The notes under the pieces: generated by a model
The model's input: the letters and a program-made list of their open reading frames with translations, nothing else
The model's database searches: none
What the model was told of the DNA's origin: nothing
Origin: JAFLCL01 sp039809495
GTDB lineage: Bacteria > Myxococcota_A > Polyangia > Polyangiales > Sandaracinaceae
NCBI GenBank assembly: GCA_039809495.1
Contig: JBDHVC010000019.1
Coordinates: 3,222-67,221 of the forward strand
Reading direction: 5' to 3'
DNA: 64,000 bases
In this document: piece by piece, positions 43,626-52,343 of the stretch
Numbering within the stretch: the stretch's first letter is position 1
Layout: every line of letters begins with the position of its first letter
Position numbers and translations under genes: made by a program

Positions 43626-45530
43626 TCAGTCCGCGCGCGCGCTCGATGGCTCGACCCGCGCGAAGATCAGGTCCTCGAACGAGGCGGGGCCGATCAGCGC
43701 CCAGGCGTCGCTCGCGCGCAGGGCGCTCGCCTCGGCGCTCGTCCCCTTCACGTACGCCCACTTGGCCGAGAGCTCGTCGAGGCGCGCGAGGAAGTCGGCT
43801 CGACCCTCGAAGGGGACGAAGACGACGCGGTTCGAGAAGTCGTCGTTCCACACGTTGCCCGGGAACCCGATGTCGGCGCTGAACGCGACGACGTCGCCCG
43901 CGTGGAGGTCCTCGTCGCGCCGTCGCCGCGTCTCGGCCGGCAGGAGGCAGTGGCTCGTGTCGGCGAGGTTCCGCTCGGCGAGCGGCGCGCGCGCGAGCTC
44001 GATCGCCTCTGGGACCGTGACGTCCCAGGCGGGCACGGCCCAGAGGAGCGTGAGCGCGTTGAGGACGAGCATCGCGCCGAGCGCGGCGTCCTCGATGCGC
44101 TGGCGGCCCGTCTTCGCGAGCCACCAGCCGATCACCACGAGGCCCGTCGCCGGGAACGCGAGGCTGAAGCGCGCCCACTGATGCCCGGGCGAGAGCGCCT
44201 GCACGAGCACCCCGAAGCCGAGGCAGAAGAGGAGCGGCGTCAGGCGCGCGCGCGCGGCGCGATCGGCGAGGCTCGAGATCCACGCCGCGAAGAGCGCGGG
44301 CGCCGCCAGCGCGAGGAGCGGCGCCGCGACGAAGGGGAGCGCGTAGCCGTACGCGTGGCGCCCGGTGTCGTGGTAGTCCTCGCCGACGGTCGGCGGCCCC
44401 GTGAGCTCGTTCCAGACGTAGGCGAAGCCGCGCTGCATGTGGCCCGCCTCGACGGTCCCCTCGAGGCGCACGCCGAGGAGCGCGCTCTCGTAGGTGATCG
44501 GCCACATGGGGTTGCCGTGCAGGAGCTGGTTTCGGACGTAGGTCGGGAGCGCGTAGGCGCCCGCCACCGCGAAGGCGCCGAGCAAGCTCGCGAGGAGCCG
44601 AGCGTCGCGCCGCGCGAGGACCCGCAGCGTGAGCCAGCCTCCGAGCATCGCGCCGAAGACGAGGCCGTTCGCCTTGATGGCGCCGAGCAGACCGAGGGCG
44701 AGGCCCGCCATCCACACGTCGCGCGCACGCAGCTCGATCCGCGAGACGAAGTGGAGCGCGAGGATCGTCGCGGTGAGCACCGAGAGATCGACGTACGTGC
44801 TCCTGAGCTGGAGCGCCGCCGCGGGGATCGTGACGGCGACGGTGGCGAGGCCGACGCTCGCCGCGAGCGAGCCGCCGTGGCGACGCGCGAGCGTGAAGAC
44901 GCCGAGCGCGGCGACGAGGAACGCGAAGCTCGGGACGACGTCGACGAGGCGTCGATCGTAGAGCGCGCTCGCCCAGAGCTGGAGGTTCTCCGTCGCGCGC
45001 GGGTAGCCGTTCACCATCTCGAGCGTGGGCGGCACCGAGACGATCGAGAACCCCCGGTTCTGGAGGGCGAACCCGACCATCGGCTCGTGGTACCAGAGCC
45101 CGTCCCACGCGCCGGAGGGCGCGAGCCACGCGACGTAGCTCGTCCAGAGCGCGAGGCCGACGAGCCAGAGGTACGCGAGCCAGGCGACGCTCCCCGTCCG
45201 CCTCAGCGCGCGCGAGAGCTCGAAGGGCGCCGCGGCGAGCGCGAGCGCGTCCCTGAGGGTCGCTCGTCGCGTCTCGCGCGTCGCGGTGGCGAGCGCGATC
45301 GTCGCGCCGAGGAGCGAGAGCGCGAGGGCGAGCGCGACGATCCAGACGCGCTCGAGCGCGCCGCTCCACCCGAGCGCGTAGATCGTCCCCTCGATGATCG
45401 AGGTCGCGACGAGCGCGGTCGCGAGGCCGCGCTCCGCGAGCGCCTCGGGCGCGCTCGCGCTCGGGTAGAGGCGCGCCGCGACGACGGCCGAGCCGGCGAA
45501 GACGAGCGCTGTCACGGCGAGGAGGAGCAC
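43626..45530 (-). CDS. Multi-spanning membrane protein, GT-C glycosyltransferase-like
   Basis: A 634-residue protein with about 12 hydrophobic spans and a soluble C-terminal region from about 545. After the second span group an extracytoplasmic loop reads SGAWDGLWYHEPMVGF, an acidic-aromatic loop of the kind seen in GT-C (ArnT/PMT-type) transferases, followed by VNGYPRATENLQLW. The family is a guess from topology and this loop; no close match is recalled. Start is GTG at 45530, 9 bases after the neighbouring methyltransferase gene ends, so the three genes 47104-43626 likely form a glycan or lipid modification unit. Confidence 0.65.
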   Translation of the reverse strand: MLLLAVTALVFAGSAVVAARLYPSASAPEALAERGLATALVATSIIEGTIYALGWSGALERVWIVALALALSLLGATIALATATRETRRATLRDALALAAAPFELSRALRRTGSVAWLAYLWLVGLALWTSYVAWLAPSGAWDGLWYHEPMVGFALQNRGFSIVSVPPTLEMVNGYPRATENLQLWASALYDRRLVDVVPSFAFLVAALGVFTLARRHGGSLAASVGLATVAVTIPAAALQLRSTYVDLSVLTATILALHFVSRIELRARDVWMAGLALGLLGAIKANGLVFGAMLGGWLTLRVLARRDARLLASLLGAFAVAGAYALPTYVRNQLLHGNPMWPITYESALLGVRLEGTVEAGHMQRGFAYVWNELTGPPTVGEDYHDTGRHAYGYALPFVAAPLLALAAPALFAAWISSLADRAARARLTPLLFCLGFGVLVQALSPGHQWARFSLAFPATGLVVIGWWLAKTGRQRIEDAALGAMLVLNALTLLWAVPAWDVTVPEAIELARAPLAERNLADTSHCLLPAETRRRRDEDLHAGDVVAFSADIGFPGNVWNDDFSNRVVFVPFEGRADFLARLDELSAKWAYVKGTSAEASALRASDAWALIGPASFEDLIFARVEPSSARAD

Positions 45531-45539
45531 CTCGCGATC

Positions 45540-46187
45540 CTAGCTGGGCGCGAGCTGCGTGCGGCGCCAGTGCCCGAGCAGCGTCCAGCGCGTCCACGGG
45601 ATCTCGACGTCGACGAACTCCATCCCCGGGCCGACGTCGAGCGCGCGGAGCCTCGCGGCGTCGAATTTCGACGGATGGATGTGCGCGCGCGTGTAGCCGT
45701 CGCGCCGCGCCACCCACTCGAGCGCCGTGCGCTCGAGCAGGCCGAGCGTGCTGTCCCAGCCGTAGTTCGGCGTCGAGAGCAGGAGCGAGCCGCCGAGGGC
45801 GACGCGCCGCGCGAGCATCTGCGCCCACGGCGCCGGCTCCTCGAGGTGCTCGACGACCTCCTTCGCGAGCACGACGTCGAAGTCGCCGGCGAACGCGCCC
45901 TCGCGCGGGAGCTCCGCGGCCGAGGGGCAGACGGCGAGCCGCTCACGCAGCTCGGGGAAGCGGGCGCGGCTCGCCTCGATCGCCTGAGGATCCAGGTCAC
46001 ACCCGAAGAAGTGGACCCCCCGCACGCCGGGGAAGATGGGCTCGATGCCGCAGCCGACGACGAGCACGCGCGCCCCGGGCTTCGCCTCGAGGATCCGCTG
46101 GAAGCCCTCGACGAGGGGGCGGTGGTAGAGCGACCACGGGAAGCGATCCTTGCGGGCGTGGTTCGCGAAGTAGGGCGCGTGCGTCAT
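45540..46187 (-). CDS. SAM-dependent class I methyltransferase (215 residues)
   Basis: Starts MTHAPYFANHARKDRFPWSL; motif I is VLVVGCGIEPIFPGV, the acidic loop GCDLDPQAIEASRARFPEL, and the post-motif segment DFDVVLAKEVVEHLEEP is typical of UbiE/COQ5-type methyltransferases. Nothing identifies the substrate. ATG at 46187 overlaps the upstream methyltransferase gene by ATGA, and the membrane transferase follows after 9 bases, so it probably modifies a sugar or lipid made by that unit. Confidence 0.83.
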   Translation of the reverse strand: MTHAPYFANHARKDRFPWSLYHRPLVEGFQRILEAKPGARVLVVGCGIEPIFPGVRGVHFFGCDLDPQAIEASRARFPELRERLAVCPSAAELPREGAFAGDFDVVLAKEVVEHLEEPAPWAQMLARRVALGGSLLLSTPNYGWDSTLGLLERTALEWVARRDGYTRAHIHPSKFDAARLRALDVGPGMEFVDVEIPWTRWTLLGHWRRTQLAPS

Positions 46188-47104
46188 CCGACCTTGCGCG
46201 CGTGGATGACGATCTCGCCGGGCTTCATCGACTCGACGTCGCGGCGCAGGGCCGAAGCGAGCGCGCGGACGACGGACCTCGGCACGACCGCGAGGGCGCG
46301 CCGCACGGCGGGCATGAGCGTCCAGCGCCCCGTCAGCTTCTTCACGAGCCAGCCCGACACGCTCGGGTAGAGCAGGACGTCGAACGCGCCGGTGACGCCG
46401 CTCGAGACGATGGGCTCGACGCGGTCGACCACGAAGCCCTCGGCCGCGAGGAGCGCCTCCCACCGCTTCGGGTCGTAGAGGTGGACGTGGTAGAAGATCT
46501 GATCGAGCCCGTCGCGGTAGCTCCGCGCGAGGGCCCCGAGGCCCACCGCCTCGAGCACGCGCGGCACGATCAGCTCGTGCGTCCAGTCGGGCGTCGGGAC
46601 GATGAGCACGAAGGGCGCGCCGGGCGCGAGCGCCTTCGAGATCGTGCGAAACGCGCCGGAGATGTCGGGGACGTGCTCGAGCGAGCAATTGGCGATCGCG
46701 CTCTTGAAGTACCCGCTCGGGAGATCGGTCGTCGTCACGCTCCCGCAGATCAGGGTCGAGTACGTCGCGGTCGACTGCGCGCGCCGCACCTCGTTCGGGT
46801 TGATGTCGATGCCCCAGACCTGGCGATCCGGATAGCAGAGCCGCGCGAAGATCCCGTCGCCGCAGCCGACGTCGAGGATCGGCTCGGGCAATTCCACCCC
46901 ACGCATCGCCGCGAGCCGCACGCACTCTCGGAGCGCCAGGGCCGCGGGCGCGTAGGCGAAGTAGTCGGCGAAGAACTCGAGGCCGAGCTCGTCGTCGCTC
47001 TTCATGCGCTCGAGGGCCCGATCGATCGCGGGATCAGAGGCCTCGGTAGGCTCGGCGTCGGCGCTCGTCGCGCGCTCTTTCGTGGAAGCGGTTCGCTCGG
47101 TCAC
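46184..47104 (-). CDS. SAM-dependent class I methyltransferase (306 residues)
   Basis: The first about 50 residues are polar and low in complexity. Motif I is PILDVGCGDGIFARLCYP with the acidic partner VWGIDINPNEVRRAQ, then LPSGYFKSAIANCSLEHVPD and ALAPGAPFVLIVPTPDW, a Methyltransf_11/25 pattern. The C-terminal 110 residues include a hydrophobic or amphipathic part and could touch the membrane. GTG at 47104 with GAGGA upstream is the best start. A strong -10-like TATACT lies upstream at 47180-47185. It is first in the three-gene unit. Confidence 0.83.
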   Translation of the reverse strand: MTERTASTKERATSADAEPTEASDPAIDRALERMKSDDELGLEFFADYFAYAPAALALRECVRLAAMRGVELPEPILDVGCGDGIFARLCYPDRQVWGIDINPNEVRRAQSTATYSTLICGSVTTTDLPSGYFKSAIANCSLEHVPDISGAFRTISKALAPGAPFVLIVPTPDWTHELIVPRVLEAVGLGALARSYRDGLDQIFYHVHLYDPKRWEALLAAEGFVVDRVEPIVSSGVTGAFDVLLYPSVSGWLVKKLTGRWTLMPAVRRALAVVPRSVVRALASALRRDVESMKPGEIVIHARKVG

Positions 47105-47179
47105 GCGAGGATCCTCGGGATGGCGCTCGGAGGCGTCGAAGAGACGGAGAGCAAGAGAGGGGTGCGAGAGAGGGGAGCG

Positions 47180-47185
47180 AGTATA
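47180..47185 (-). promoter_or_regulatory. Candidate -10 element for the methyltransferase unit
   Basis: TATACT on the minus strand, one mismatch from TATAAT and rare in such G+C-rich DNA. The matching -35 is not obvious. It would give a leader of about 70 bases before the GTG at 47104. Confidence 0.35.
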
Positions 47186-47290
47186 GGCCGCGGCACCCAC
47201 GAGGCCACCTCGCGCGCCCGCGCGGGAGCGCCCGGCCTCCGCGCGCCGATTTCTTGACGTCGCGAGAGCCCCTGCTCGACGGTCCGGCGC

Positions 47291-48004
47291 ATGGACTCGA
47301 GAGACCTCCAAGAGCTCGCGCGAGACGTGTCGGGGCTGCCGCTGACGATCGCGCTCGTCGACGCGGACGAGCTCCGAAGAGCGCGCGAGGCGCTCGCGCG
47401 CGGGCATCGCGTCGAGAGCCTCGCGCTCCTCCCTCCCTTCCACGTCTCGGACGACGACGCCTACCTCGTGCTGCCCGAGGACATCGGCGTCGAGCTGCGC
47501 GAGATGTTCGCGGACGGTGACGTCGACCTCTTGAACGACGCGATGGCGGAGGGGCTCTTGGCGATCGGCACCATCGAGCGCGGCGAGCGCCGCGGCGCGC
47601 ACCGGGAGCTGCGCCTCGCCATCGACGACGCGGCGAGCGTCGCGACGCTCCTCGCGCGCATGCCCTACACGGACACGGTGGAGATCGGCGCCGGGCGAGA
47701 GCCGCTCGCCGCGGTCAACGCGCTCGCGCAGTTCCGGAACACCGTCGCCTCGTCCTTCCTCGACCGCGAGGGGCTCGGGCGGATGCTCCGCGAGCGCGAG
47801 CAAGCGAGCGCGTCGTGGCGGCCACCCGAGGACGACCCGGAGCTCGCGGGGGTCGATCCGACGTACGCGTGGACGCGACGCGACGGCGAGGGTCGGGTGG
47901 CGATCGAGGCCGCGCTGTTCTGCGAGTACGAGGAGCTCGTGATGGTGCTCCACCCCGCGCTCCTCCGCCTCGCGGCCGCTCCCGCGCGCGCGCTCACGCC
48001 CTGA
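47291..48004 (+). CDS. Protein of unknown function (237 residues)
   Basis: A soluble, acidic protein that I do not recognise. Residues 15-65 alternate short strands and helices (LPLTIALVDADELRRAREAL; SLALLPPFHVSDDDAYLVLP). No signal peptide, membrane span or catalytic signature is seen. A TTGACG lies upstream at about 47263 without a good -10. It is separated from oleA by about 100 bases that contain an independent promoter, so a shared function is not implied. Confidence 0.62.
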   Translation: MDSRDLQELARDVSGLPLTIALVDADELRRAREALARGHRVESLALLPPFHVSDDDAYLVLPEDIGVELREMFADGDVDLLNDAMAEGLLAIGTIERGERRGAHRELRLAIDDAASVATLLARMPYTDTVEIGAGREPLAAVNALAQFRNTVASSFLDREGLGRMLREREQASASWRPPEDDPELAGVDPTYAWTRRDGEGRVAIEAALFCEYEELVMVLHPALLRLAAAPARALTP

Positions 48005-48067
48005 GGGGCGCCGGGAGGCGTCGGCGCTGCGCGTCGTCGCTTCGGCTCGACGCGCGGCGCTCTTCGA

Positions 48068-48096
48068 TTGCTCGGCCTCTGGCGCTGGGATAGAAG
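48068..48096 (+). promoter_or_regulatory. oleA promoter, near-leaderless
   Basis: TTGCTC at 48068-48073, a 17-base spacer, and TAGAAG at 48091-48096. The predicted start at about 48103 is only a few bases before the oleA ATG at 48107, and no Shine-Dalgarno sequence precedes that ATG. Confidence 0.5.
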
Positions 48097-48106
48097 CGCC
48101 GCTTTC

Positions 48107-49123
48107 ATGCGGTTCGAGAACGTCTCCATCTTGAGCGTCGCAGCCATCGACGCGCCGAACCGCGTCACCTCGGCCGAGCTCGAGGCGCGCCTTTCGCCTT
48201 TCTTCAAGCGGATCGGCTTCACGAGCGGCGTGATCGCCTCGCTCAGCGGCGTCGTCGCGCGCCGCTTCTGGGACGAGGGGACGCAGCCGTCCGAGGCGGC
48301 GACGCGCGCGGCGGAGCGCGCGATCGAGCTCGCCCGGATCGATCGGCGCGACGTGGGCATGCTCGTGAACACGAGCGTCTGCCGTGACTTCGTCGAGCCC
48401 TCGACCGCCTGCCTCGTCCACGGCGCGCTCGGGCTCGAGCCGAGCTGCCTCAACTTCGACGTCTCGAACGCGTGCCTCGGGTTCATCAACGGGATGGACC
48501 TCGTCGCGCAGTCGATCGAGCGCGGCGTCGTCGACTACGGCCTCGTCGTCGACGGCGAGAGCAGCCGCTTCGTCGTCGAGCGGACGATCGAGCGCCTCAA
48601 CGAGCGCGGCGACGCGCGCCTCTTCGCGAGCCACTTCGCGACGCTCACGCTCGGATCGGGGGCCGCGGCGGTGCTGCTCGCGCGCGCGGATCGGGTGCCC
48701 GAGGGTGCCCACCTCTACCGGGGCTCGGTCAGCCTGGCCGCGACGGAGCACAACCACCTCTGCCGAGGGCAGAACGACGAGATGATCGTCGATGGGCAGA
48801 GGCTCCTGCACGCGGGGGTCGATCTCGCCGCGCGGACCTTCGCGCTCGCCCGCGCAGGGTTCGGGTGGAGCCCCGCCGCGCTCGACGAGGTCGTCATCCA
48901 TCAGGTGAGCCGCACGCACACCGACAAGCTCGTCGAGCGGCTCGAGCTCGCGCCCTCGCGCGTCCACTCGATCTTCCACGAGTACGGGAACGTCGGCCCG
49001 GCGTCGATCCCGATGGTGCTCGCGCAGGCCGACGCGCTCGGGCGGCTCTCGAGGGGGCACCGCGTCGGCCTCATGGGGATCGGGAGCGGCCTCAACTGCG
49101 CGATGGCCGAGGTGATCTGGTGA
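48107..49123 (+). CDS. oleA: OleA-like 3-ketoacyl condensing enzyme
   Basis: Thiolase-superfamily enzyme that joins two acyl-CoAs head to head to a 2-alkyl-3-ketoacyl product, first step of long-chain olefin/beta-lactone biosynthesis. The 338-residue protein aligns end to end in memory with Xanthomonas OleA: MRFENVSILSVAAIDAPNRV, MLVNTSVCRDFVEPSTACLV, the catalytic Cys123 in FDVSNACLGFINGMD, VIHQVSRTHTDKLV (His) and FHEYGNVGPAS (Asn), ending GIGSGLNCAMAEVIW. The FINGMD after the Cys separates it from FabH. The ATG at 48107 is at the start of homology. oleB follows by GTGA overlap. Confidence 0.9.
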   Translation: MRFENVSILSVAAIDAPNRVTSAELEARLSPFFKRIGFTSGVIASLSGVVARRFWDEGTQPSEAATRAAERAIELARIDRRDVGMLVNTSVCRDFVEPSTACLVHGALGLEPSCLNFDVSNACLGFINGMDLVAQSIERGVVDYGLVVDGESSRFVVERTIERLNERGDARLFASHFATLTLGSGAAAVLLARADRVPEGAHLYRGSVSLAATEHNHLCRGQNDEMIVDGQRLLHAGVDLAARTFALARAGFGWSPAALDEVVIHQVSRTHTDKLVERLELAPSRVHSIFHEYGNVGPASIPMVLAQADALGRLSRGHRVGLMGIGSGLNCAMAEVIW

Positions 49124-50058
49124 AGGCCGAGGCGATCGACCTCTCCCCCACGCTCGCTCGGCTCGGCATCGCGCGCGCTCTCTATCCGTTCGAGGGGCGC
49201 GCGCTCTACGTCCGGGACCTCCATGGCGCGCGAACGATCCGCCTCTCCTACCTCGACGAGGGCCCCGAGGACGCGCCCGTCGTCGTGATGGTCCACGGTA
49301 ACCCCACCTGGTCCTTCTATTACCGCGAGCTCGTCGAGCGCCTCCGAGCGACCCACCGCTCTGTCGTCCCCGATCACGTCGGGATGGGCCTCTCCGAGAA
49401 GCCGAGCGACGATCGCTACGCGTACACGCTCGCCTCGCGCGTCGACGATCTCGAGGCGCTGATCGACGAGGTCGCCCCCGATCGCGCCGTGAGCCTCGTC
49501 CTGCACGACTGGGGCGGGATGATCGGGATGGCGTGGGCCGCGCGGCACCCGGCGCGGGTCGAGCGGATCGTGGCGATGAACACGGCGGCGTTTCGGATGC
49601 CCGCCGACAAGCGCTTCCCCCGGGCGCTCGCGCTCGCGCGCACGCCGCTCGGCACGCTCCTCGTGCGCGGCGCGAACGCCTTCGCGCTCGCCGCCTCGCG
49701 GGTCTGCGTCCAGAAGGGGGCGCTCTCGCGCGAGGTGCGGCGCGCTTACGTAGCGCCTTATCGAAGCTGGGCCGATCGCGTCGCGACGCTGCGCTTCGTC
49801 GAGGACATCCCGCTCGAGCCCGCCGACCGCGCCTACGCGATCGTCGAGGCGACGGAGGCGGGCCTCGGCGCGCTTCGCGACGTGCCGACGCTCCTCGCCT
49901 TCGGCCTCCGCGACTTCGTCTTCGATCGCCCCTTCCTCGAGGCGTGGGAGCGGCGCTTCCCGCGCGCCGAGGTGCTCCGCTTCGAGGACGCGGGGCACTA
50001 CGTCCTCGAGGACGAGCGGGATCGGCTCCTCCCCGCCATCGCCGCGTTCCTCGGCTGA
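49120..50058 (+). CDS. oleB: OleB-like alpha/beta hydrolase (beta-lactone decarboxylase; haloalkane dehalogenase fold)
   Basis: In the olefin pathway OleB decarboxylates the beta-lactone to the cis-olefin. The 312-residue protein has the dehalogenase-type oxyanion motif VMVHGNPTWSFYYRELV, VPDHVGMGLSEKP, the nucleophile Asp near residue 130 in LHDWGGMIGMAW and a C-terminal His in DAGHYVLED. On sequence alone it could be a haloalkane dehalogenase; overlap with oleA by GTGA makes OleB much more likely. No oleC or oleD gene follows in the window. Confidence 0.83.
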   Translation: MKAEAIDLSPTLARLGIARALYPFEGRALYVRDLHGARTIRLSYLDEGPEDAPVVVMVHGNPTWSFYYRELVERLRATHRSVVPDHVGMGLSEKPSDDRYAYTLASRVDDLEALIDEVAPDRAVSLVLHDWGGMIGMAWAARHPARVERIVAMNTAAFRMPADKRFPRALALARTPLGTLLVRGANAFALAASRVCVQKGALSREVRRAYVAPYRSWADRVATLRFVEDIPLEPADRAYAIVEATEAGLGALRDVPTLLAFGLRDFVFDRPFLEAWERRFPRAEVLRFEDAGHYVLEDERDRLLPAIAAFLG

Positions 50059-50372
50059 CCGGGCGCGCGGAATAGGTCGAGCGAGGCCCCGGTTCAGAGA
50101 GCGTCACGCATCGCGTCTCCTGCTCTGGGGGGCGCGCCGCCCCCTCGCCCGGCGAGGTGCTCCGTTCGATCCTTCCTCCTCCCCAACGAAGTGCGTCCCG
50201 TGGAAGAGCATCGATCCGAGACGAGGGGGCCGCGTGGCGCTATCCTCCCGCCCCTCGCCTCGCGGCGGGCGTGACGGACCTCGAGCCGAGCGCGACGCAC
50301 CGGGCGCTCGGGCCTGGTCGCGTCGCTCGTGCCCCGCGCGAGCGAGCCTTCGAACCTCGGAGCAGCCCCCTC
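50059..50372. other. Intergenic region before the MoxR/Bat operon
   Basis: A 314-base stretch without a supported gene. A 7-bp G+C stem with a 3-base loop at 50128-50134/50138-50144 may end oleB transcription. A TATCCT at 50241-50246 is a weak candidate -10 for the operon, without a matching -35. Nothing else recognised. Confidence 0.5.
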
Positions 50373-51398
50373 ATGTACACAGACGTCCGCGCCATCAACG
50401 AGCTCGTTCAGCGCGAGAGCGCCTTCACCGACGCCATCCTCCACGAGGTCGGCAAGGTCATCGTCGGCCAAGAGCACATGATCGAGCGGATCCTCGTCGG
50501 TCTGCTGACCGGCGGCCACGTCCTGCTCGAGGGCGTCCCGGGCCTCGCGAAGACGCTGACCGTCAAGACGGTCTGCGAGACGATCTCAGCGAAGTTCGCG
50601 CGGATCCAGTTCACCCCCGACATGCTCCCCGCCGACGTGGTGGGCACGGTCATCTACAACCAGCAACGCGGCGAATTCTCCGCGAAGCGCGGCCCGATCT
50701 TCGCGAACCTCGTCCTCGCGGACGAGATCAACCGCGCGCCCGCGAAGGTGCAGAGCGCGCTCCTCGAGGCGATGCAGGAGCGCCAGGTGACGATCGGCGA
50801 CTCGACCTTCCCCCTCGAGGCGCCGTTCATGGTCATGGCGACGCAGAACCCGGTCGAGCAGGAGGGCACGTACCCGCTCCCCGAGGCCCAGGTCGATCGC
50901 TTCATGCTCCACGTCCTCGTCGGCTACCCGAGCCGCGAGGAGGAGAAGCGCGTCATGGAGCGGATGACGAAGGCCGCGCTCGCGAGCCACCTCGACAAGG
51001 CGAGGGCGGGGAGCGAGCTCGCCGTCGGGGCCGTCGCCTCCACCGAGCAGGTGCTCAAGGCGCGCGAGACGATCGCGCACGTGATCGTCGACGACAAGAT
51101 CAACGACTACATCCTCGACGTCGTCATCGCGACGCGCGATCCCAAGAAGGCGGGCCTCAAGGATCTGGTGGGGATGGTCGCGCACGGCGCCTCTCCGCGC
51201 GCCTCGATCGCGCTCAACCTGGCGGCGCGCGCGCACGCGTTCCTCCGCCACCGCGGCTACGTCACGCCCGAGGACGTCAAGGCGATCGGCCCCGACGTCT
51301 TGCGCCACCGCATCATCCTGACCTACGAGGCCGAGGCGGAAGAGATCACGAGCGATCAGGTCGTTCGCCGCATCTTCGACAAGGTCGAGGTGCCCTGA
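50373..51398 (+). CDS. MoxR-family AAA+ ATPase
   Basis: AAA+ chaperone-like ATPase that usually works with VWA-domain proteins. The 341-residue protein has Walker A EGVPGLAKT (residues 53-61), Walker B LVLADEINRAPAKVQSALL, sensor 1 MVMATQNPVEQEGTYPLPEAQ with the Arg finger region DRF, and the C-terminal lid with SPRASIALNLAARAHAFL. ATG at 50373 begins the family match. It opens an eight-gene operon with DUF58 and Bat proteins. Confidence 0.94.
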   Translation: MYTDVRAINELVQRESAFTDAILHEVGKVIVGQEHMIERILVGLLTGGHVLLEGVPGLAKTLTVKTVCETISAKFARIQFTPDMLPADVVGTVIYNQQRGEFSAKRGPIFANLVLADEINRAPAKVQSALLEAMQERQVTIGDSTFPLEAPFMVMATQNPVEQEGTYPLPEAQVDRFMLHVLVGYPSREEEKRVMERMTKAALASHLDKARAGSELAVGAVASTEQVLKARETIAHVIVDDKINDYILDVVIATRDPKKAGLKDLVGMVAHGASPRASIALNLAARAHAFLRHRGYVTPEDVKAIGPDVLRHRIILTYEAEAEEITSDQVVRRIFDKVEVP

Positions 51399-51455
51399 GC
51401 TTCGACGTCGGTCGCGCGAGGCGTCCCCGACGAGCCCCCCCACCTCAGGTCCGCC

Positions 51456-52343
51456 GTGATCCCCCGAGAGCTCATCAAGAAGCTGAAGAAGATCGAGATC
51501 CGCACCGCGCGGCTCGCCAACGAGCAGCTCGCGGGCGGCTACCAGTCGGTCTTCAAGGGCCGCGGCATGGCGTTCAGCGAGGTGCGCCAGTACCAGCACG
51601 GCGACGACGTGCGGTTCATCGACTGGAACGTGTCCGCGCGCATGAACGAGGCGTACGTCAAGGTCTTCACCGAAGAGCGCGAGATGACGGTGATGCTCCT
51701 CGTCGATCTCTCGGCCTCCGAGCGCTTCGGCGCCGTCGGGCGGCCGAAGATCGAGACGGTGGCGGAGGTCTCCGCGCTCCTCGCGTTCAGCGCGATCAAG
51801 AACAACGATCGCGTGGGGCTCATCCTCTTCACCGATCGGGTCGAGCGCTACGTGCCGCCCAAGAAGGGCAAGGGCCACGTCATGCGTGTCGTGACGGAAA
51901 TCCTGAACGCGCGGCCCGAAGGGAGAGGGACGGATCTCGGCGTCGCGCTCGACCTGCTCGGGAGCGTCCAGCGGCGTCGCGCCGTCTCGTTCCTCGTCTC
52001 CGACCTCATCGCCGAGGGCTACGAGCGCTCGCTCCGCATCGCCGCGGCGCGCCACGATCTCATCCCGGTCGAGGTCGTCGATCCGCGCGAGGAGGAGCTG
52101 CCGGATCTCGGCCTCGCGCTCGTCGAGGATCTCGAGACGGGCGATCTCGTCGAGATCGACACGACGGATCCGAAGGTCCGCAAGGCGTTCGCCAAGCGTG
52201 TCGCCAAGGAGCGCGCGGCGCACGAGCAATTCTTCGGCCGCCTCGGCCTCGATCACGTCGTCGTGGACACCGATCGCGACTACGTGAAGCCGCTCGGGGA
52301 CCTCTTTCGCCGTCGTCAGCGGCGCATGAAGGGGTACGGATGA
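51456..52343 (+). CDS. DUF58 domain protein
   Basis: A 295-residue soluble protein with the DUF58 signature VFKGRGMAFSEVRQYQHGDD followed by RFIDWNVSARMNEAYVK, then a VWA-like region whose metal site begins LLVDLSASERFG. DUF58 proteins are standard partners of MoxR ATPases. GTG at 51456 gives the expected N-terminus (IPRELIKKLKKIEIRTARLA). It overlaps the next gene by ATGA. Confidence 0.92.
   Translation: MIPRELIKKLKKIEIRTARLANEQLAGGYQSVFKGRGMAFSEVRQYQHGDDVRFIDWNVSARMNEAYVKVFTEEREMTVMLLVDLSASERFGAVGRPKIETVAEVSALLAFSAIKNNDRVGLILFTDRVERYVPPKKGKGHVMRVVTEILNARPEGRGTDLGVALDLLGSVQRRRAVSFLVSDLIAEGYERSLRIAAARHDLIPVEVVDPREEELPDLGLALVEDLETGDLVEIDTTDPKVRKAFAKRVAKERAAHEQFFGRLGLDHVVVDTDRDYVKPLGDLFRRRQRRMKGYG

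Noticed and set aside
48107..49123. FabH instead of OleA
   Set aside because: The FINGMD after the active-site Cys and overall match to OleA, plus the overlapping OleB-like gene, fit OleA better.
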